NCBI GenBank assembly: GCA_003551265.1
Contig: PUMG01000138.1
Coordinates: 1-20,067, forward strand
DNA: 20,067 bases
Reading direction: 5' to 3'
Origin: Halovenus sp.
GTDB taxonomy: Archaea > Halobacteriota > Halobacteria > Halobacteriales > Haloarculaceae
A program made the position numbers and the translations under genes. Shown here in pieces: positions 15,583 to 20,067 of this stretch (its first letter is position 1; each line of letters starts with the position of its first letter). Below the pieces are notes generated by a model that saw only the letters and a program-made list of their open reading frames with translations, did not search any database and was not told the DNA's origin.

Positions 15583-16098
15583 ATGTCTCCCCGGAACCGG
15601 AACAGCCGGTACAAGACTCTCATGGGGCAGCTGACCGCGGTGTTTGCCGTCGCGACGCTGCCGCTCGGGATTCTCGCAGCGGCGTTCGTCAGCCTGTCTG
15701 CCGCGCTGGTCGTCTTCGTCGTCGGCTGGCTTTTTCTCACTCCTCTGTCGGCCATACTTGCAGGCAACAGTGTGGAGTCGGAGGTGGACGACGAGGTCGA
15801 ACAGTTCGTTCAAGAACGCGTTCGCGAACGACTCAACGAGAAGAGGGAAACGGAGTCGTCGACCGACCCACTGGAAGAACTCCGGGCGCGATACGCCCGT
15901 GGCGAAATCGACGAGACCGAACTGGAGCGTCGACTCGACGCGCCCCTGGAGACCGAAGACGTCGACCCCGCAGACGAGCAGAGCATCGAACGGGCGATTG
16001 CGAACCTCGACACTGAAAGCAACGAGGTCGACAGCCACCACGACCGCAAGGAGACGAGGAAGACGGCGTCCGGCGAGTTACTCAGTGAGCGCGAGTGA
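15583..16098 (+). CDS. Small membrane protein with SHOCT domain
   Basis: A 171-residue protein with two adjacent membrane helices (about residues 16-38 and 40-61), a charged coiled-coil-like helix (about 66-92), and a SHOCT module at 96-119 (DPLEELRARYARGEIDETELERRL). The highly acidic tail is presumably disordered. SHOCT domains are short helical hairpins often found in membrane-associated prokaryotic proteins and are thought to mediate oligomerisation; the biochemical role is unknown. The ATG at 15583 is favoured because T-rich sequence (15553-15557) lies 27 bases upstream, which may be TATA-like or a terminator of the carboxylase operon. An in-frame TTG at 15556 is less likely. Confidence 0.78.
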   Translation: MSPRNRNSRYKTLMGQLTAVFAVATLPLGILAAAFVSLSAALVVFVVGWLFLTPLSAILAGNSVESEVDDEVEQFVQERVRERLNEKRETESSTDPLEELRARYARGEIDETELERRLDAPLETEDVDPADEQSIERAIANLDTESNEVDSHHDRKETRKTASGELLSERE

Positions 16099-16175
16099 GC
16101 GATACACCGACTGCGAGCCAGCGCCAGACACAAAACAGATACGGGACGACAACCCACACGCAAGTAATCGAAACA

Positions 16176-18209
16176 ATGAGCGGCCCTGAATACGAACTCG
16201 GTCGGCGACAGCTGTTACAGGCAACCGGCGCAGGCGTTCTCGGAGCGACAGCCCTGACGACGGTTGGAACGTCCCCGACAGACGCCAGCGCAGCAGCAAC
16301 ACGAACGGTCGAGGAGGCACCGGACCCCGACGACTACGACGAGATACTCGATTCGATGGACGGTGACGGCTCCGACACCGACCCGTACATCATCACAGAC
16401 GTGGTCGAGTTGCAGGCGATGAACGGGGACGTGACCGCGAACTACGAACTCGGGGCCGACATCGACGCGTCACCGACTGCGAACTGGAACGACGGGAGGG
16501 GGTTCGACCCGATTTTCGGCGGTGTCGAAGACGAGGCCGACGACGACCTCGAAGACCCACCAGAAGACCCCGACGACGACCCACCAGAGAGTCCCGGAGA
16601 CCCGCCAGAGGAGTCGGACATTCCCCAGTTCGCCGGGACGCTCGTCGGGAGGGGATACGAGATAACGGGATTGACAATCGACCGGCCTGAGGAGCCCGGT
16701 GCCGGGTTGGTACTCATCAACCAGGGATTGCTCATCGACTTTTCCATCACCGATGCAGCGGTAACGAGTGAAATTGCCGGTGTCGCCGTCGGCTCGAACA
16801 CCGGGGTTATCGCCGAGGTCAACGTCGAGGGTGACGTGACCGGAAGCGACGACACGGGCGGTCTCTGTGGAATCAACGGCTTCCGGCTCTTCGACTGTAC
16901 GGCCGACGTCGACGTGACGGGAGAGGACAACGTCGGCGGACTCGTCGGCACGAACCTGGGGGAGGTGAGTGAGGTGACTGCAAGTGGAGCGGTGAACGGG
17001 TCGACGAACGTCGGCGGAATCGCCGGCCAGAGCAGCGGCAAAGTGGAGGATGCCAGCGCACACGGAGACGTCTCGGGGGAGACACGCGTCGGCGGACTCG
17101 TCGGAGATACGAACGAGGAGGTTCTCGCCAGTATCTCGACGGGAGACGTCACTGGAGACCTGTCTGTTGGGGGCGCAGTCGGTGAAAGCTGGGGAACGAT
17201 TCGGGGAGTCACCGCTGAAGGCGAAATCAGCGGCGAGCGACGACTCGGCGGACTCGTTGGCGAAAACTACGGCGACGTGGTCGTCTGCTCTGCACTCGGC
17301 GACGTCACAGGCGAAGAGGAGGCAGGTGGACTCATCGGCCAGAACAGAACCGGTGGACTGCTCAGTGACTCGTTCACTGTCGGAGCGGTCGAGGGTGACT
17401 CGGACGCTGGTGCACTCGTCGGTGTTCTGGGCTGGGAGTTCATGGGTGACGGCGAGCGCGCCGAGGTGAGGCGGACGTACTGGAACAGCGACGACACCGT
17501 TGCAGAGCCGTTCGGACGGACCGAGAGCGGAGACGGTGAGGTGACCGTCGAAGAGGAGAGCGTCGTCGGTCTCGATTACGACCAGTTTCTGGGAGAGAGC
17601 GCGCCCGAGCATCTCTCCGACCTCGACTTCGAGCAGGACTGGCGCGCACATCCCGAGGGTGTGCCGGTTCCGCAGGTTCGGGCCCAGTCACGGTTCGAGA
17701 TTCTCGACGTCTCACCGACAGAGATACGCGTGAGTGAGACCGAACCGTTCGACATCGAGGCGGAGGTCGAGAACACCAGCGAGTGGGAGGGGACACAGAC
17801 AGTGGGACTGTTCGTCGATGCCGAAGGGTTCGAGAGCCCGGACGAAACCGTCGACCCCGAACCGTTCGAGGCGGTCGAGCAGACGCTCGATGCGGGAGAG
17901 CAGGCACAGGTGAGCTTCGAAGACCTGGCGGTGGCGGACATCCCTCCCGGTACGCATACGTTCTTCGTCCGGACAGACGACGACACCGTCGAAGGGACGC
18001 TCGAAGTCGAGGGTGAAGGAGATGATGACGACGGAGAGTCTGCTGACGATGACGACTCGGCAGGAGCGGACGACCAACCGGAGGACGACAGCGACGAGGC
18101 AGACGACGACGGACCTGGCTTCGGCGTTCCGGGTGCGCTCGCCGGAATCGGTGCCGGTGCGTATCTGCTCGCTCGTCGGTTCGGCCGTGATTCGGACACT
18201 GTCGAGTGA
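16176..18209 (+). CDS. Tat-exported GLUG-repeat surface protein with PGF-CTERM-like anchor
   Basis: A 677-residue secreted protein. The N-terminus has a twin-arginine signal (GRRQLL, Arg10-Arg11; hydrophobic core about 15-30; likely cleavage after TDASA). Start 16176 is chosen because the 27-residue extension from a GTG at 16095 would bury the twin-arginine motif deep in the chain. A Pro/Asp/Glu-rich acidic insertion lies at about 117-153. About nine 26-residue GLUG-type repeats (VGGLVG...GDVTG) occupy 16698-17405, predicting a beta-helical solenoid. A CARDB-like beta domain follows (VSPTEIRVSETEPFDIEAEV to TLEVEGEG), then an Asp/Glu-rich low-complexity linker and a C-terminal PGFGV plus hydrophobic helix plus LARRFGR. 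That tail matches the PGF-CTERM signal cut by archaeosortase ArtA. It is probably a cell-surface adhesin or S-layer-associated protein; ligand unknown. Confidence 0.87.
   Translation: MSGPEYELGRRQLLQATGAGVLGATALTTVGTSPTDASAAATRTVEEAPDPDDYDEILDSMDGDGSDTDPYIITDVVELQAMNGDVTANYELGADIDASPTANWNDGRGFDPIFGGVEDEADDDLEDPPEDPDDDPPESPGDPPEESDIPQFAGTLVGRGYEITGLTIDRPEEPGAGLVLINQGLLIDFSITDAAVTSEIAGVAVGSNTGVIAEVNVEGDVTGSDDTGGLCGINGFRLFDCTADVDVTGEDNVGGLVGTNLGEVSEVTASGAVNGSTNVGGIAGQSSGKVEDASAHGDVSGETRVGGLVGDTNEEVLASISTGDVTGDLSVGGAVGESWGTIRGVTAEGEISGERRLGGLVGENYGDVVVCSALGDVTGEEEAGGLIGQNRTGGLLSDSFTVGAVEGDSDAGALVGVLGWEFMGDGERAEVRRTYWNSDDTVAEPFGRTESGDGEVTVEEESVVGLDYDQFLGESAPEHLSDLDFEQDWRAHPEGVPVPQVRAQSRFEILDVSPTEIRVSETEPFDIEAEVENTSEWEGTQTVGLFVDAEGFESPDETVDPEPFEAVEQTLDAGEQAQVSFEDLAVADIPPGTHTFFVRTDDDTVEGTLEVEGEGDDDDGESADDDDSAGADDQPEDDSDEADDDGPGFGVPGALAGIGAGAYLLARRFGRDSDTVE
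16698..17405 (+). repeat. GLUG-type 26-residue repeat array
   Basis: Repeat units begin at 16698, 16776, 16854, 16932, 17010, 17088, 17166, 17244 and 17322; the last is 28 residues and leads into a partial copy (AGALVG). The 78-base period is exact in eight units. Core features are GGLVG near the start and GDVTG near the end of each unit. The first unit is degenerate. The repeats share protein pattern rather than close DNA identity. Confidence 0.88.
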
Positions 18210-18246
18210 CCGTCTCCCTTGCAGTCGAGCGCACTCTGGAGCGACC

Positions 18247-18266
18247 GCCAGCGCTACAACGCTGGC
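18247..18266 (+). other. Hairpin between the GLUG protein and the lactonase-like gene
   Basis: A perfect seven-base stem (GCCAGCG/CGCTGGC) with a six-base loop (CTACAA) lies 38 bases after the GLUG stop and 15 bases before the ATG at 18282. No T-run follows, so it may be an mRNA-processing or translation-attenuation structure rather than a terminator, or it may be a chance structure in GC-rich DNA. Confidence 0.35.
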
Positions 18267-18281
18267 AGCCAAAACAGGAGT

Positions 18282-19064
18282 ATGGAACTCCACCTGCTCG
18301 ATAGAGGCACGATTCGTGCGGACCTGAACTTCGCACTCGATGGCGAGGTTGTCGCGACACAGAGTGCTCCCTCGCCGGAACTCCGGTACGAGGAGTTTGC
18401 GGTCTGGAACCTCGTCGTCGACCATCCGGACGGGGTCGTTCTCTGGGACACAGGGTCTGACCCGGAGGCGGCGTCGGTCTGGCCCGCGCCGCTGTTCGAG
18501 GCGTTCGGACACGTCGATGCTGACGAACGTGACCTCGACACAGCACTTGCGGAGGCCGGCTACACCGTCGACGACATCGACATCGTCGTCCAGTCACATC
18601 TCCACCTCGACCACGCCGGCGGACTTGCTCACTTCGATGGAACCGACGTGCCGGTGTACGTCCACCGTCGGGAACTCGAACACGCCTACCTCAGTGCGAA
18701 GACGACCGCCGGTGACATCGCTTATCTCGCCTCGGACTTCGACCACGACCTGAACTGGCAGGTCGTCGACGGCGACCGTCAGCTTCTGCCGGGATTCGAA
18801 CTGTTGCACCTGCCTGGACACACACCCGGTCTCCTCGGCGCGCACCTCGAACGTGAGGGAACAGACCTCCTGATTGCTGGAGACGAGGCCTTCCTTGCAG
18901 CGAACTACGAACAGGACAGAGAGATGGGGTCGAGTCTCGTCTACGACTCGCGTGCGTGGGCAGCGAGCAAGCGCACACTCGAAGACCGCGAGCGACGAAC
19001 CGATGCGACCGTCCTCTACGGCCACGACCCCGAGCAGTTCGAGCGACTGTCTGGCACACTGTGA
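18282..19064 (+). CDS. Metallo-beta-lactamase-fold hydrolase, N-acyl homoserine lactonase-like
   Basis: A 260-residue dinuclear-metal hydrolase. All expected metal ligands are visible: HLHLDH (His106, His108, Asp110, His111), His180 in LPGHTPG, Asp201 in AGDEAF, and His248 in LYGHDP. The overall plan, with VVDHPDGVVLWDTG at 45-58 and HLHLDHAGG, matches the AiiA/AttM lactonase group and related haloarchaeal proteins commonly annotated as N-acyl homoserine lactonases. The native substrate could equally be another lactone, as the family is functionally broad. No signal peptide is present, so it is cytosolic. No TATA box is visible in the 72-base gap before it, so it may be read with the upstream gene. 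It is convergent with the toxin gene, 15 bases apart. Confidence 0.82.
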   Translation: MELHLLDRGTIRADLNFALDGEVVATQSAPSPELRYEEFAVWNLVVDHPDGVVLWDTGSDPEAASVWPAPLFEAFGHVDADERDLDTALAEAGYTVDDIDIVVQSHLHLDHAGGLAHFDGTDVPVYVHRRELEHAYLSAKTTAGDIAYLASDFDHDLNWQVVDGDRQLLPGFELLHLPGHTPGLLGAHLEREGTDLLIAGDEAFLAANYEQDREMGSSLVYDSRAWAASKRTLEDRERRTDATVLYGHDPEQFERLSGTL

Positions 19065-19079
19065 AACAGGGGTTCAGGA

Positions 19080-19568
19080 CTACTCTCCAAGTTCTCGAAG
19101 CTTCTGTTGTACCTGGGAGTACACTTTCGGATGGAGATTCATTCCCGAGTCGATGAGGTTATACAGCACATCATTTGTTTCTGTGGAAGTCAATTCTCCT
19201 TCTTTGGTACACTTGAGCAACAACGTTGTCACCCACCAGCACTTGACGCCGTGACTCCGGGCAACTGTTATGAGAGCTTTGTCATTGGCAAGAAGAATCT
19301 CGTCTCTCTCCTCCGCCAGTAATATCACTGATGCATCAGCCACTGCAACCCCTTCCAACGATGCGACCTCCCCCGCTTCCGGGTGTATCTCATGAACTGG
19401 AACAGTCTCCAGAAATGATTTGAGCGATGCGGTTCCTCGTTTCCCCTCGATGAGAATCTCGTCTCGAACTAATTCTGTTGTTCGTATCTCGTCGAAGGTT
19501 GCCGAAATAAGATCGAGACGACCAACCCGGGCGAATGGAATCAGCGCAGATGAATCGACAACAACCAT
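19080..19568 (-). CDS. PIN-domain toxin, DUF3368-like (VapC-type ribonuclease)
   Basis: A 162-residue PIN-domain protein, a family of Mg2+-dependent ribonucleases that often act as toxins on tRNA or other RNAs. Acidic ligands are visible: Asp5 in VVVDSSALIPFARVGRL, Glu37 or Glu41 in VRDEILIEG, Asp78 in VADAS, and Asp96 in LANDKALITVARSHGV. The N-terminal pattern matches DUF3368-type PIN proteins, which are commonly encoded beside UPF0175 proteins, as here. The ATG at 19568 shares its A with the stop of the antitoxin (TGATG), so translation is coupled. Base composition is lower in GC than neighbouring genes (28 of 60 bases G/C at 19081-19140), suggesting recent transfer. The whole fold seems intact. 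Confidence 0.83.
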   Translation of the reverse strand: MVVVDSSALIPFARVGRLDLISATFDEIRTTELVRDEILIEGKRGTASLKSFLETVPVHEIHPEAGEVASLEGVAVADASVILLAEERDEILLANDKALITVARSHGVKCWWVTTLLLKCTKEGELTSTETNDVLYNLIDSGMNLHPKVYSQVQQKLRELGE

Positions 19569-19861
19569 CAAATTTGCCCGAGGTCACGTTCGAGTTCGTC
19601 CGTTGTGTATCCGATGTCGATGCCTTCGTCTGCCGCAAGTGACAGCATTTCAACATACGTTGTATCGGCTGTTTCAGCCGCACGACGGAGGGTTATCTCG
19701 TGTTTTCGAAGCTGATCGAGCGCCTTCTCTCTTTTCCAGTCTTTGAGCCCATCCCGAATGAGACGGCGAAGGACCTCAGAGCGGTCTGCAGTCATCTCTT
19801 CTTCGAGTTCTGACAACGCCTTTTCATCGTCTTCGGGAATTCGTGTTGTGACCGTTTTCAT
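19568..19861 (-). CDS. UPF0175-type antitoxin with N-terminal ribbon-helix-helix-like segment
   Basis: A 97-residue protein encoded immediately before the PIN toxin. The N-terminal part (about 3-40: TVTTRIPEDDEKALSELEEEMTADRSEVLRRLI, given as a pattern of strand plus two helices) resembles a ribbon-helix-helix DNA-binding fold. The second half (about 43-97) matches UPF0175: KREKALDQLRKHEITLRRAAE, then YVEMLSLAADEGI and YTTDELERDL. Such proteins bind the operator of their own operon and neutralise the toxin. The start at 19861 is preferred over 19936, since the extra 25 residues look non-coding and would run through the operator. An inverted repeat directly upstream is a likely autoregulatory site. 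No other immunity function is visible. Confidence 0.82.
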   Translation of the reverse strand: MKTVTTRIPEDDEKALSELEEEMTADRSEVLRRLIRDGLKDWKREKALDQLRKHEITLRRAAETADTTYVEMLSLAADEGIDIGYTTDELERDLGQI

Positions 19862-19902
19862 CGTTACGATAAACCACGTTACGTTACACCAAAGATGTAA
19901 CG
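19862..19902 (-). promoter_or_regulatory. Toxin-antitoxin operator: inverted repeat with direct repeats
   Basis: CGTTACA at 19882-19888 and TGTAACG at 19896-19902 form a seven-base inverted repeat with a seven-base spacer. Two further direct CGTTAC copies lie at 19862-19867 and 19877-19882, the first touching the antitoxin start codon. The AT-rich arrangement is typical of sites bound by ribbon-helix-helix antitoxins. The core promoter within it is weak by eye. Confidence 0.6.
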
Positions 19903-19924
19903 GACTGTCCTCTCGACCAAGCCG

Positions 19925-19932
19925 CTTATGTA
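19925..19932 (+). promoter_or_regulatory. TATA-like element of the terminal lipoprotein gene
   Basis: CTTATGTA is centred about 27 bases before the ATG at 19956, predicting leaderless transcription, in the region divergent from the toxin-antitoxin operon. Confidence 0.5.
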
Positions 19933-19955
19933 CCACTGGATAGTATCACGTGGTA

Positions 19956-20067
19956 ATGAAGCGACGCAAGGTACTGACAGCGCTTGGAACAGGTGCGGTC
20001 GTGGCGGTTGCTGGCTGTCTCGGTGACGATGCAGACGACGCCGATGGCGCTGACGATAGCGTCGATG
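19956..20067 (+). CDS. Tat-type lipoprotein, N-terminal fragment
   Basis: The first 37 codons of a gene that runs off the window. It opens MKRRKVLTALGT with twin arginines at 3-4, a short hydrophobic core, and the lipobox AVAGC with Cys21 as the lipidation site. An Asp/Ala-rich acidic linker follows (LGDDADDADGADD). This is the usual architecture of haloarchaeal Tat lipoproteins, many of which are solute-binding proteins of ABC transporters, but the functional domain is not visible and no assignment beyond export and anchoring is justified. Confidence 0.85.
   Translation, partial: MKRRKVLTALGTGAVVAVAGCLGDDADDADGADDSVD

Noticed and set aside
16095..16175. GTG start at 16095 for the surface protein, overlapping the SHOCT stop
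   Set aside because: It would put 36 residues before the twin arginines; the ATG at 16176 gives a normal Tat signal peptide.
17440..18597. Minus-strand open frame of 385 codons across the GLUG and lactonase genes
   Set aside because: Arg-rich, low-complexity product crossing two real genes and their intergenic space; a composition artefact.

Overview
The window is chromosomal DNA from a halophilic archaeon (class Halobacteria), probably a Haloferax-like genus. The evidence is a GC-rich sequence encoding strongly acidic proteins, TATA elements placed about 27 bases before start codons (leaderless transcription), archaea-specific genes (Sec61-beta/SecG, Hel308, KEOPS subunit Cgi121), Tat-type signal peptides on two secreted proteins, and a PGF-CTERM-like anchor. 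I see no rRNA, tRNA, CRISPR array or complete insertion sequence.

Layout. 1-519 is the C-terminal third of dihydrolipoyl dehydrogenase. 632-2122 is a stand-alone protein resembling a tail fibre or adhesin, with an exact-period 420-base internal duplication. 2143-3030 (minus) is an alpha/beta hydrolase. 3148-6712 is a tight four-gene plus-strand operon: DUF4129 membrane protein, a two-helix membrane protein, DUF58 protein, polytopic membrane protein. It is the type usually linked to a MoxR AAA ATPase, but no MoxR gene is present. 6733-9506 (minus) is hel308 followed by cgi121, overlapping by one base. 9595-9756 is secG. 9757-10103 is non-coding with a hairpin, a near-palindrome and a strong promoter for a MinD/ParA-like protein with a degenerate P-loop (10104-10826).

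10871-15543 is a catabolic operon: acyl-CoA dehydrogenase, biotin carboxylase fused to its biotin carrier domain, and a carboxyltransferase with a small N-terminal extension. The dehydrogenase has the isovaleryl-CoA-dehydrogenase placement of the catalytic glutamate, and the carboxyltransferase resembles the methylcrotonyl-CoA type. Together they suggest leucine or related branched acyl-CoA breakdown. This is inference: substrate is not readable from sequence alone.

15583-16098 is a small SHOCT-domain membrane protein. 16176-18209 is a large Tat-exported surface protein with about nine 26-residue GLUG-type repeats and a PGF-CTERM-like tail. 18282-19064 is a metallo-beta-lactamase-fold hydrolase of the N-acyl homoserine lactonase type. 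19080-19861 (minus) is a lower-GC toxin-antitoxin pair (UPF0175-type antitoxin, DUF3368-like PIN toxin) with an inverted-repeat operator. The window ends in the first 37 codons of a Tat lipoprotein.

The most worthwhile leads are the MoxR-less DUF58 operon, the extended carboxyltransferase with its dehydrogenase partner, the duplicated tail-fibre-like protein, the P-loop-degenerate MinD relative, and the toxin-antitoxin operator. I did not find a clear-cut wholly new system.
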